Shown here in pieces: positions 1-6,252 of a stretch of 17,595 nucleotides of DNA; the first letter of the stretch is position 1, and every line of letters starts with the position of its first letter. The position numbers were made by a program, and so were the translations under genes. The stretch spans positions 1 to 17,595 of the forward strand of contig JAFOED010000100.1 in NCBI GenBank assembly GCA_017380355.1, in the 5' to 3' direction. A model generated the notes under the pieces. The model searched no databases. It had not been told where the DNA came from and worked only from the letters and a program-made list of their open reading frames with translations. This stretch comes from Ruminococcus sp. Lineage in GTDB: Bacteria; Bacillota; Clostridia; Oscillospirales; Acutalibacteraceae.

Positions 1-1188
1 AGTGATAACGTACCATTTACTGAGTATGTAGCAAAAAACGGTGGTCCTCTCGAGTGGGATGACGCGCGTCCGTTGGTTATGCCAATCATCTCTTTGCTTG
101 AAGCGTTACACAAAGTGGGAATCGGTCACTACGCTGTATCTCCTAGCAACCTTTCTGTGAATTCTGAGGGCAAGCTTATTTTAAATGGTTTCTCTACTGA
201 AAACGAGCGTAAGCGTGGAACAATGCTTAAATCACAGCTTTTCTCTGGTTGTGGTGCTCCTGAACAGTACAGAAATGATAATGTTCTTGATGATGCTACT
301 GATATTTATGGCTTTACAGCTACTTTGTTCTACGCATTAACAGGTAATCTACCGGCTAACGCTAAAGATAGAACAAAGGACTCACGCCTTCTTATTAGTA
401 CTAACACAGTTAAGAGACTGCCACCTCACGTTGTAACAGCTCTCGCTAACGGCTTGCAGATGCGTCGTGATATGCGTATCACTAACTTTGAAGAGTTACG
501 CTCACAGCTTTCTGTTGCTTCTACTGTACAAGCTATTCAGGAAGAAATTTCCCGTACAGCCAGTATGACACCTATTAAGAATGAAAACGAAAAGAAATCA
601 AAGGTTAACGCTACTGCTGTTGGTATTGTAGCTACCGTTGTGGCACTGCTTCTTTTCTCTGCGATCGGACTTTTCTGGTTATCAAATGATCCGTTACAAG
701 GCTTATTTGAAAAAGAAACCGAAGCTCCTACTGCTGTTGCTCCGACAGAAGACTGGACAGGTCCTGTTGTTGATAATTACGTAGGTAAAACTTACGATGA
801 AGTAGTTGCTATTGTAGAACAGAATGGTAATATCACTCTTAAGATTTCTGCGGATGGTGAGTACAGTGACACAATTCCTGAGGGAACTGTAATTTCACAG
901 ACTCCACTTCCTGGTGAACCTATAAAAACTGATTCTTCACTTCTTTATCTCGTGCTTAGCAAAGGTCCTGAGATGAGAAAACTTCCTGATGTTGATAACA
1001 AGTCTCTTGATACAGCATCACAGCTCTTGATTGACGAAGGCTTTATTGTACTTCAGGAAGCAGAGTACAGTACTGCAGCTTCAGGCACAGTTTTAGGATA
1101 TGTTAATCACAAAGCTGGTGACACACTTGAAGCAGGTTCTGAGGTTACTTTAAGAGTAAGTAAAGGTCAGGAAATAACTGAAGAGTAA
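1..1188 (+). CDS. PASTA-domain membrane pseudokinase (5' end outside window)
   Basis: This is the C-terminal 395 residues of a PrkC/StkP-like architecture; the frame is open from base 1, so the N-lobe lies outside the window. Residues about 1-190 are a protein-kinase C-lobe: the APE motif (GAPEQY) and the following DIYGFTATLFYALTG helix are intact. The catalytic loop reads HYAVSPSN (residues 43-50, bases 127-150) where HRDxxPxN is expected, so the catalytic Asp is Ala. The DFG site reads NGFS (residues 62-65) and has no Asp. A Ser/Thr-rich linker leads to one transmembrane helix (about 205-227), then two extracellular PASTA repeats (about 256-322 and 328-390). In PrkC-type proteins such repeats bind muropeptide or lipid II. 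I infer a wall-sensing or scaffold protein without phosphotransfer. The ATP-binding Lys cannot be seen here. It is convergent with the XRE gene that follows. Confidence 0.85.
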   Translation, partial: SDNVPFTEYVAKNGGPLEWDDARPLVMPIISLLEALHKVGIGHYAVSPSNLSVNSEGKLILNGFSTENERKRGTMLKSQLFSGCGAPEQYRNDNVLDDATDIYGFTATLFYALTGNLPANAKDRTKDSRLLISTNTVKRLPPHVVTALANGLQMRRDMRITNFEELRSQLSVASTVQAIQEEISRTASMTPIKNENEKKSKVNATAVGIVATVVALLLFSAIGLFWLSNDPLQGLFEKETEAPTAVAPTEDWTGPVVDNYVGKTYDEVVAIVEQNGNITLKISADGEYSDTIPEGTVISQTPLPGEPIKTDSSLLYLVLSKGPEMRKLPDVDNKSLDTASQLLIDEGFIVLQEAEYSTAASGTVLGYVNHKAGDTLEAGSEVTLRVSKGQEITEE

Positions 1189-1217
1189 AATAAAACAGGT
1201 GGGCTTGACCCACCTGT
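1187..1217 (-). terminator. Intrinsic terminator of the minus-strand XRE gene, shared with the PASTA gene
   Basis: A perfect 9-bp stem (1195-1203 with 1209-1217, loop CTTGA) is followed on the minus strand by a T-rich tail complementary to 1187-1194. On the plus strand the tail is only ACTTATATT, so termination of the PASTA gene is probably weaker. The hairpin sits between two convergent stop codons and could serve both. Confidence 0.75.
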
Positions 1218-1227
1218 ACTTATATTA

Positions 1228-1896
1228 TCACTTTTTAAATTTCATGTTTACTTCAGCGTGCTGTATGAGATTAAATACTGAGCTTGCTGTGTGTGGATAT
1301 TCGCTGGCTAGAATATCAGGAGAGATTTCAAGTTGTGCGCTTTGTTTAATAAAGTCAGATGCGCACAACTTATCTGTTGCACACGATATTCGTGTTGACA
1401 GTACCTGCATGGCTGCTGTTGAAAAACCGCTGTATACGTCTTTGTGTACAGCAAACATATCCTGAGGATTATCTTCATTAGCCGAGTAAATCTCTCTTAA
1501 CATATTATATGTAGCTAACATCAGATAATTCGACACGTAGTTTGACAGCTTTCTGCTACCGATTTTCATCAGGTAGTCGTACAGCACATCCTGAGTGTTT
1601 TGAATTAGTCTTTTATTTATGAGAGTTGATACAGTGTCGCGCTTGTTTTTTGATACATCATCAGTTATGTCTATGATCTCGTTGTATCTTTCTGGAGTTC
1701 TTCCGAGTAGATAGTCGGTAGAAACACCATAGTATTCCGCAAATTTAGCCAGATTTTCTAAACTACATTCGCGTATCCCTTTTTCGTAGTGTGATAACAG
1801 TGATTGAGAAATGTTCAAGTCTGTTGAGACCTGCTTCTGGCTTAATTTCTTTTCTTTTCTCAGTAACTTTATAATTCTGCTGAAATCCTTACTCAT
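1228..1896 (-). CDS. XRE-family helix-turn-helix regulator with helical C-terminal domain
   Basis: This 222-residue protein has an N-terminal Cro/CI-type helix-turn-helix (about residues 6-62), with the typical LSQKQVSTDLNISQSLLSHYEKG core and the STDYLLGRTPE ending of clostridial XRE regulators. Residues 75-222 look helical and match no domain I can name; they may be for oligomerisation or ligand sensing. The start is supported by AAGGTGG seven to eight bases upstream and by a promoter 30 bp further on. The gene is divergent from a histidine phosphatase across 70 bp, so it could repress both that gene and itself. The target and signal cannot be read from the sequence. It is not obviously phage-derived, since no integrase or other phage gene lies nearby. 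Confidence 0.88.
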   Translation of the reverse strand: MSKDFSRIIKLLRKEKKLSQKQVSTDLNISQSLLSHYEKGIRECSLENLAKFAEYYGVSTDYLLGRTPERYNEIIDITDDVSKNKRDTVSTLINKRLIQNTQDVLYDYLMKIGSRKLSNYVSNYLMLATYNMLREIYSANEDNPQDMFAVHKDVYSGFSTAAMQVLSTRISCATDKLCASDFIKQSAQLEISPDILASEYPHTASSVFNLIQHAEVNMKFKK

Positions 1897-1927
1897 ACAT
1901 ATTCCACCTTAAATTTTATACAATCAG

Positions 1928-1933
1928 TATAAT
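1928..1933 (+). promoter_or_regulatory. Possible -10 element for the histidine phosphatase
   Basis: A consensus TATAAT lies 33 bp before the phosphatase ATG, which would give a leader of about 27 nt. I see no good -35 element at 16-18 bp upstream, so this promoter may be weak or activator-dependent. It shares bases with the -10 of the opposing XRE promoter. Confidence 0.35.
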
Positions 1934-1943
1934 ATAAATATTA
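1930..1943. repeat. Inverted repeat in the divergent promoter region, candidate operator
   Basis: TAATAT-AA-ATATTA is a 6-bp-arm inverted repeat between the -35 and -10 of the XRE promoter and over the start point expected for the phosphatase. The position suits an operator for the adjacent XRE regulator. AT-rich DNA makes such repeats by chance, so support is modest. Confidence 0.35.
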
Positions 1944-1966
1944 CTATTTGTAAAGTCGGAGGCATT

Positions 1967-2599
1967 ATGAAATCTTATAGAATACATTTTATCCGCCACG
2001 GTGCAATTGAAGATACTTTAAATGGTGTGTATATCGGCACTACCGATGTACCACTTTCAGATGAAGGCAAGCGTCAGCTTAAACTTCTTGACCATAATAA
2101 TAACTATCCTTACGGATCTGTTGTTTTTACAAGTCCGTTGAAAAGATGTAAACAGACATGTGAGGTTTTATATAGTCACCTTGAGCCTATCGTTATTAAT
2201 GAACTTACTGAGTGCAACTTTGGTGAGTGGGAGGGTAAATCTGCTGATGAGTTAGCTGATGACCCTGATTTTTCTAAGTGGCTTGCAGGAGATACAGATG
2301 TAAAACCTCCGAAAGGCGAGAGTAACGCTGATTTTACCCGCAGAATCTGCCTTATGTTTGAAAATATCGTTAATGGACTTATCAAAACAGGTACTACTGA
2401 CTGTGTTATCGTTACACACGGCGGTATTATTATGACTTTACTTGCTGTTTATGGTTTACCACAAGCAAAACCGTTTGATTGGGCTTGCGATAATGGATAC
2501 GGTTATTCGCTTCGTATTACTCCGATGCTTTGGCAGCGCGATAAGGTAGCTGAAGTTTACGACCTCATTCCTAAAGAAAAAGAATCTGAAGATGAATAA
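1967..2599 (+). CDS. Histidine phosphatase family protein (CobC/phosphoglycerate mutase-like)
   Basis: This 210-residue protein belongs to the histidine phosphatase (phosphoglycerate mutase-like) superfamily. The phosphohistidine motif is R10-H11-G12 near the N-terminus, followed by a GTTDVPLSDEGKRQ stretch. R60 (TSPLKR), E82 (TECNFGEWEG) and H151 (VTHGG) supply the remaining phosphate-pocket residues, so the active site looks complete. The length and the GEWEG motif fit the alpha-ribazole phosphatase/small-molecule phosphatase branch, but no cobalamin gene lies nearby, so the substrate is open. GGAGG at 1958-1962 precedes the ATG by four bases. It is a single-gene unit closed by a strong terminator and faces the XRE regulator across a shared promoter region, which suggests regulation by it. 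Confidence 0.9.
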   Translation: MKSYRIHFIRHGAIEDTLNGVYIGTTDVPLSDEGKRQLKLLDHNNNYPYGSVVFTSPLKRCKQTCEVLYSHLEPIVINELTECNFGEWEGKSADELADDPDFSKWLAGDTDVKPPKGESNADFTRRICLMFENIVNGLIKTGTTDCVIVTHGGIIMTLLAVYGLPQAKPFDWACDNGYGYSLRITPMLWQRDKVAEVYDLIPKEKESEDE

Positions 2600-2602
2600 A
2601 GG

Positions 2603-2632
2603 AAAAGACCACCAGAATATGGTGGTCTTTTT
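2603..2632 (+). terminator. Intrinsic terminator after the histidine phosphatase
   Basis: A 12-bp stem (2603-2614 with 2620-2631, loop GAATA) ends in a T-run at 2628-2632. It separates the phosphatase from the rnpB promoter 27 bp downstream. Confidence 0.92.
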
Positions 2633-2658
2633 GTATAACGAAGTTGTTGTTTTAATAT

Positions 2659-2686
2659 TTGACATTTAAAATAAATATATTATAAT
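2659..2686 (+). promoter_or_regulatory. Sigma-A promoter of rnpB
   Basis: A consensus -35 TTGACA (2659-2664), a 16-bp spacer and a consensus -10 TATAAT (2681-2686). The start point expected seven bases downstream coincides with the 5' strand of RNase P helix P1, so the RNA is probably made with little or no 5' leader. Confidence 0.88.
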
Positions 2687-2692
2687 GTATGT

Positions 2693-3037
2693 GCGAGTAA
2701 ATCAGGCAGTTGCGGGCAAAAAGCGAAAGCTTTTGTCCGAGGAAAGTCCGGGCTCCATAGAGCAAGAATAACGGCTAACGGCCGCCGGGGGCGACCCTAG
2801 GGATAGTGCAACAGAAATAAACCGCCACATTTGTGGTAAGGATGGAAAGGCGAGGTAAGAGCTCACCGGGGTTAGGGAGACCTAACTGCCATGTAAACCC
2901 TATTCGGAGCAACACCGTGGTAAGACATATAAAGCCTGCTCGGCAAGTCTTTTGGAGGTGGCGCTGAGCTGTTGCGGCAACGCACAGCCAAGATAGATGA
3001 CTGCCAAATACAAAACCCGGCTTATAGATTTAGTCGC
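2693..3037 (+). ncRNA. rnpB: RNase P RNA, type A (M1 RNA)
   Basis: This is the catalytic RNA that removes 5' leaders from precursor tRNAs. The conserved core elements are all present in order: GAGGAAAGTCCGGGCTCC (P4 5' side, about 2740), AGGGATAGTGCAACAGAAA (about 2799), GGTAAGAGCTCACCGG (about 2854), TAAACCC followed by TTCGGAGCAA (about 2894-2912), and AGATAGATGACTGCC (P4 3' side, about 2991-3005). The ends are set by helix P1, where GCGAGTAAATC (2693-2703) pairs with GATTTAGTCGC (3027-3037) with one mismatch. The overall arrangement fits type A rather than the Bacillus type B. One oddity is that the L15 loop reads TGTAAAC (2892-2898) where GGTAAAC is usual. It has its own promoter and terminator and is convergent with pncB. 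Confidence 0.96.
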
Positions 3038-3041
3038 TTTT

Positions 3042-3066
3042 AAACACCCGAAAGGGTGTTTTTTTT
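3042..3066 (+). terminator. Intrinsic terminator of rnpB
   Basis: An 8-bp stem (3042-3049 with 3054-3061) capped by a GAAA tetraloop runs into an uninterrupted T-run ending at 3066. The T-run overlaps the pncB stop codon read on the other strand. Read on the minus strand the same hairpin has only a TTTAAAAG tail. Confidence 0.92.
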
Positions 3067-4516
3067 ATTTGTTGTTTTTCTTGAGTAACTCGTTTTTAAT
3101 GTCCCACAGTTTCTGTGAAAGGTCGACATAATATGTGTGTGGGTTTTCAAAACGCTTAACTTCATCCCACAATGTGTCGAGATGTGCTTTGCAGTAGTGC
3201 TTGATATGCTCAGTGTTAGGCATCTCTTCGATAAGTTCACCATTTTTAAAGTATTGTTTTAAAAGTGGGATAGCGATGAAGTTATCTACTGTCTTACGCT
3301 TCCATGTGTGTTCTGGGTCGAATAACTCAAACGGCTTTGTATCGTCAATAACCTCATCGTGAAGTGAGATTACGTCAGCCATAGCCTTGTTAGTATCTTT
3401 GTCATAAAGTCTCCACAACTTCTTAAAGCATGGAGTTGTGATTTTTTCAACATTCTCGCTGATTTTGATTTTAGGTGTGATATTACCGTCTTCATCTTCG
3501 ACAGCAACGAGCTTGTACACACCGCCAAATACAGGCTGTGAGGAAGAGGTGATGAGTCGTTCACCTACGCCGAATGTGTCAACCTCAGCACCCTGTAAGA
3601 GCATATCTCTGATGATATACTCATCGAGTGAGTTAGAAGCACAGATTTTACAATCAGGAAAACCAGCATCGTCGAGCATTTTTCTTGCTTTTTTAGAGAG
3701 GTAAGTGATATCACCGCTGTCGATTCTGACGCCTGCTGGTCTGTATCCGTTAGGTACAAGCTCTTCGTTAAAAACTTTAATAGCGTTCGGAATACCTGAT
3801 TTTAATACATTATATGTATCTACAAGCAGTGTGCAAGAGCTAGGATATCTTTTTGCGTATGCTCTGAATGCATCAATTTCGCTGTCGAACATCTGAACCC
3901 AACTGTGAGCCATAGTACCAAGTGCAGGAATCTTCATATCTCTGTCAACGATTGTACACGCTGTGCCTACACAACCGCCGATATATGCTGCTCTTGCACC
4001 GTAAATCGCACCGTCAAAGCCCTGAGCACGACGTGAACCAAATTCCATTACTGCTCGTCCTTGTGCGGCACGTGCGATTCTGCTGGCTTTTGTAGCGATA
4101 AGACTCTGATGGTTAATACACAGCAAAATCATTGTCTCGATAAACTGAGCCTGAATAACAGGTCCTTTTACTGTAACGATTGGTTCACCCGGGAAGATAG
4201 GAGTACCCTCAGGTACTGCCCATACATCACATGAGAATTTAAAATCTCTCATATACTGAAGAAATTCTTCAGAAAACATATTTTTACTTCTTAAGTATTC
4301 GATGTCTTCATCAGTGAATTTCAGGTTTTTAAGATAGTCTACCATCTGTTCAACACCCGCCATAATAGCGAAACCTGCCTTATCAGGGTTCTTTCTGTAG
4401 AACATATCGAAGTAAGCGATTTTATCTTTGAAACCATTTTCAAAGTAACCGCCAGCCATTGTGATTTCGTAAAAATCAGTAAGTAAAGTTAGATTTCTAC
4501 TAAGATTTTTATACAT
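3065..4516 (-). CDS. pncB: Nicotinate phosphoribosyltransferase
   Basis: The enzyme joins nicotinate to PRPP, with ATP hydrolysis, to give nicotinate mononucleotide in the Preiss-Handler route of NAD salvage. The 483-residue length fits the bacterial family. Diagnostic stretches are LLTDFYEITMAGGYF (residues 11-25), EFGSRRAQG (158-166), the GTMAHSW loop (200-206) whose H204 is the expected phosphohistidine, VRIDSGD (263-269, PRPP/phosphate binding), CASNSLDEY (292-300) and DTFGVGERLITS (313-324). I chose the ATG at 4514-4516 because GGAGG (4524-4528) lies seven bases upstream and the protein then begins at the conserved YKNLSRNLTLLTDFY. The 27 extra upstream codons are hydrophobic and lack homology. 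The stop lies inside the rnpB terminator T-run. It appears monocistronic. Confidence 0.96.
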   Translation of the reverse strand: MYKNLSRNLTLLTDFYEITMAGGYFENGFKDKIAYFDMFYRKNPDKAGFAIMAGVEQMVDYLKNLKFTDEDIEYLRSKNMFSEEFLQYMRDFKFSCDVWAVPEGTPIFPGEPIVTVKGPVIQAQFIETMILLCINHQSLIATKASRIARAAQGRAVMEFGSRRAQGFDGAIYGARAAYIGGCVGTACTIVDRDMKIPALGTMAHSWVQMFDSEIDAFRAYAKRYPSSCTLLVDTYNVLKSGIPNAIKVFNEELVPNGYRPAGVRIDSGDITYLSKKARKMLDDAGFPDCKICASNSLDEYIIRDMLLQGAEVDTFGVGERLITSSSQPVFGGVYKLVAVEDEDGNITPKIKISENVEKITTPCFKKLWRLYDKDTNKAMADVISLHDEVIDDTKPFELFDPEHTWKRKTVDNFIAIPLLKQYFKNGELIEEMPNTEHIKHYCKAHLDTLWDEVKRFENPHTYYVDLSQKLWDIKNELLKKNNK

Positions 4517-4523
4517 AAAAATA

Positions 4524-4528
4524 CCTCC
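4524..4528 (-). promoter_or_regulatory. Ribosome-binding site fixing the pncB start
   Basis: GGAGG on the minus strand, seven bases from the ATG at 4516. It excludes the longer reading frame that opens at 4597. Confidence 0.85.
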
Positions 4529-4568
4529 GCAAGAGCTTTTATATACTATTAATACTGCTATTTTGCTC

Positions 4569-4577
4569 ATTATAACA
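4569..4577 (-). promoter_or_regulatory. Extended -10 promoter for pncB
   Basis: On the minus strand TG-T-TATAAT forms an extended -10 element (TATAAT at 4569-4574, TG at 4576-4577). The -35 region is poor, as is common with extended -10 promoters. It lies about 53 bp before the chosen ATG. Confidence 0.5.
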
Positions 4578-4681
4578 TAAAATATAACAAAAATCACCCC
4601 AAAAATTCACTTAAAAATTAAAGTTTTGTAACGAATTTGGTAAAAATATTTCTTTTTTTTAAATTTTCTTACAAAAAAGAC

Positions 4682-4710
4682 TTGTTTTTTTTCTAATAAT
4701 GTATTATACT
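4682..4710 (+). promoter_or_regulatory. Sigma-A promoter of the small XRE gene
   Basis: A -35 TTGTTT (4682-4687), a 17-bp spacer and a -10 TATACT (4705-4710). The predicted start near 4717 leaves a leader of about 97 nt before the ATG. The leader is AT-rich, carries three GAATT repeats (4739, 4746 and 4752) and two GCGTTT copies, and shows no riboswitch or tRNA-like structure that I can recognise. Confidence 0.6.
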
Positions 4711-4813
4711 AGCTGTACATTAGATTTTTGCGTTTAAAGAATTTCGAATTAGAATTATCTAAAAGAAATTAACTTAATGCGTTTCGATATTATATTTAGT
4801 AGGGAGAATTATA

Positions 4814-5065
4814 ATGAGATTACGTAAACAAGAGCTTGGCGACCGCAACGTAGTAGGCGCAAGAGTAGAAGCTGCTCGTAAGAAAAAAGGTATGAAACAG
4901 AAAGAGCTTCTCGCACAGTTACAGGTTAACGGTGTTGATATGAATGCATCAGGTCTTTCAAAACTCGAGGGTCAGATCAGATACGTTACAGACGTTGAAC
5001 TCATCGCACTCGCTGATATCCTCGAAGTATCTGTCGATTTCTTACTCGGCAGAACACAGCAGTAA
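4814..5065 (+). CDS. Small XRE-family helix-turn-helix protein (83 aa)
   Basis: This stand-alone Cro/CI-type DNA-binding domain covers nearly the full length, with little else attached. The helix-turn-helix core is about residues 14-78 (VEAARKKKGMKQKELLAQLQ, then ASGLSKLEGQ), ending in the STD/SVDFLLGR-type tail shared with the 222-aa XRE protein in this window. GGGAG at 4802-4806 precedes the ATG by seven bases. Codon choice (CTC, CGT, GAC, GGT) looks more biased to preferred codons than that of its neighbours, which hints at strong expression. It is monocistronic, with its own promoter and a strong terminator. The target is unknown. It could regulate pncB or the downstream membrane protein, but nothing in the sequence shows this. 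Confidence 0.88.
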   Translation: MRLRKQELGDRNVVGARVEAARKKKGMKQKELLAQLQVNGVDMNASGLSKLEGQIRYVTDVELIALADILEVSVDFLLGRTQQ

Positions 5066-5099
5066 CATTTGATTTTTTCCAGCATTTTGGTTTCTGTTT

Positions 5100-5138
5100 T
5101 TCAGGCGGTAGGTTTTTATCTACCGCCTGAATTTTTTT
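5100..5138 (+). terminator. Strong intrinsic terminator after the small XRE gene
   Basis: A 12-bp GC-rich stem (5100-5111 with 5120-5131, 8-nt loop) is followed by seven T residues (5132-5138). It should stop read-through into the AI-2E gene, so that gene needs its own promoter. Confidence 0.93.
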
Positions 5139-5158
5139 CTTTCTTATTCTCATACTTT
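5129..5158 (+). promoter_or_regulatory. Possible sigma-E-like sporulation promoter of the YtvI-like gene
   Basis: GAATTTT (5129-5135) matches six of seven positions of the sigma-E -35 consensus KMATATT. After 15 bp, CATACTTT (5151-5158) matches the sigma-E -10 CATACAnT in all but one fixed position. No sigma-A promoter of comparable quality is visible between the upstream terminator and the gene. B. subtilis ytvI is a sporulation gene of this family, which agrees. The assignment rests on consensus matching only. Confidence 0.4.
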
Positions 5159-5170
5159 ATTTAGTATGAG
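5149..5170. repeat. Inverted repeat overlapping the AI-2E gene SD
   Basis: CTCATACT (5149-5156) and AGTATGAG (5163-5170) form a perfect 8-bp inverted repeat with a TTATTT loop. The right arm enters the Shine-Dalgarno GAGGTGA (5168-5174), and the left arm contains the candidate -10. It could be an operator, or an SD-masking hairpin if transcription starts upstream. Confidence 0.55.
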
Positions 5171-5178
5171 GTGATATG

Positions 5179-6198
5179 ATGAAAGGTTTATACTTAAAGT
5201 ACAAGTCGTATATACTGTACTTCTTTATTTTTACATTTCTATTTTTACTCGTAAAAGCATTATTTATATATTTGCTTCCGTTTATTATCAGTATTTTTAT
5301 ATCATTTTTGATGTATCCTGTATACAGTTTCATGAAAAGGAGACTTTCTTTTAAGCCTGCTTTTTCATCAACAGTGATTACTCTGTTTATTTTCTCTGTA
5401 TTCATAGCTTTAGTTTCATTTATTTGTTATTTGATAATTAATGAGTCGATTAACCTTTATTCTGATAATAGGGGCTTTTTTGATAAATATCTTGTAACGT
5501 TTGATTTAAATAAACTGTTTACTGATTTTTCTGAAATCTCTGATATTATGCCCACTTTGACCAGTACAGCTTTCGGAGTATTTAGATTTATTCCGCTGGT
5601 AGTAACTTTAGTTTTGATTTCTTTTGTGTCAACGATATTTTTTCTTAATAACCTAGAAAAAATCAAAGCTTTTTTAGTCGCTAAACTATCGAGTAATACT
5701 TCGCAGATAGTTTTAGATGTTGTTAACAACGGTTCTAAGATTTTGCGTAAATTCATTAAATCTTATCTTATTTTATATTTGATTACATTTATAGAATCTG
5801 TTTTTATATTCTGGCTTATTGGTGTAGATTATGTTCTTGTGTTTGCTTTTTTGGCGACAGTTTCCGATTTACTTCCGGTACTCGGACCAGGTGCTGTTTA
5901 TCTTCCACTTGCACTTTATAACGCGTTTTTAGGGAACTATCTACCTGCTATTACTTTAGTTATATTCTGGGGTATTACTATTATTGTCAGGCAGATATTA
6001 GAGCCTAAATTTATATCTGAAACAATAAAAATACACCCATTAGTTATATTCTCAGCTCTCTATTTTTCGATTATATGTTCAAATATCTGGGTTCTTTTTT
6101 ATGTATTAAGTATCACAATTTTATATAAAATCTTAAGTGAATCCTCTGTTTTTGAGCCGATTTTAAGTAAAAAAACAGAAGATTGTAAAGAAAGTTGA
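5179..6198 (+). CDS. AI-2E family transporter / YtvI-like membrane protein
   Basis: This 339-residue polytopic membrane protein of the AI-2E/PerM/UPF0118 family has about seven or eight hydrophobic helices and two N-terminal helices right after a short basic start. The family signature is in the C-terminal half: DLLPVLGPGAVYLPLALY, then a GNYLPAI loop, RQILEPKFISE and IHPLVIFSALYF. Members include AI-2 exporters, Na+/H+ antiporters and the sporulation protein YtvI; the PxLGxG and IHPL motifs are shared, so the substrate cannot be set from sequence. GAGGTGA (5168-5174) is spaced better for the second of two adjacent ATGs (5179) than for the first (5176). It lies behind a strong terminator and a possible sigma-E-like promoter, and the murD promoter overlaps its stop codon. 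Confidence 0.88.
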   Translation: MKGLYLKYKSYILYFFIFTFLFLLVKALFIYLLPFIISIFISFLMYPVYSFMKRRLSFKPAFSSTVITLFIFSVFIALVSFICYLIINESINLYSDNRGFFDKYLVTFDLNKLFTDFSEISDIMPTLTSTAFGVFRFIPLVVTLVLISFVSTIFFLNNLEKIKAFLVAKLSSNTSQIVLDVVNNGSKILRKFIKSYLILYLITFIESVFIFWLIGVDYVLVFAFLATVSDLLPVLGPGAVYLPLALYNAFLGNYLPAITLVIFWGITIIVRQILEPKFISETIKIHPLVIFSALYFSIICSNIWVLFYVLSITILYKILSESSVFEPILSKKTEDCKES

Positions 6199-6222
6199 TA
6201 TTTTCTGAAAAAAGCGTATAAT
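6195..6222 (+). promoter_or_regulatory. Sigma-A promoter of the murD operon
   Basis: A -35 TTGATA (6195-6200), a 16-bp spacer and a consensus -10 TATAAT (6217-6222). The -35 overlaps the TGA stop of the AI-2E gene. No terminator separates the two genes, so read-through could add to murD expression. Confidence 0.75.
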
Positions 6223-6252
6223 TACATTGTTAATATATATCTGGAGGTAACT

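Larger units (their letters stand above)
1926..1954 (-). promoter_or_regulatory. Sigma-A promoter for the XRE gene
   Basis: On the minus strand a -35 TTTACA (1949-1954) and a -10 TATACT (1926-1931) are separated by exactly 17 bp. It points into the XRE gene, with about 24 bp from the likely start point to the ATG. It overlaps the region needed to express the divergent phosphatase. Confidence 0.6.

Noticed and set aside
1199..1465. 88-codon plus-strand open frame after the PASTA gene
   Set aside because: It begins inside the terminator hairpin and is antisense to the well-supported XRE gene.
2456..2665. 69-codon minus-strand frame over the end of the phosphatase and its terminator
   Set aside because: It reads through a terminator hairpin and a coding region on the other strand, and has no SD or homology.
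4517..4597. 27-codon N-terminal extension of pncB, which would look like a signal peptide
   Set aside because: It is hydrophobic by chance in AT-rich DNA, includes the probable promoter -10, and the GGAGG plus conserved N-terminus place the start at 4516.
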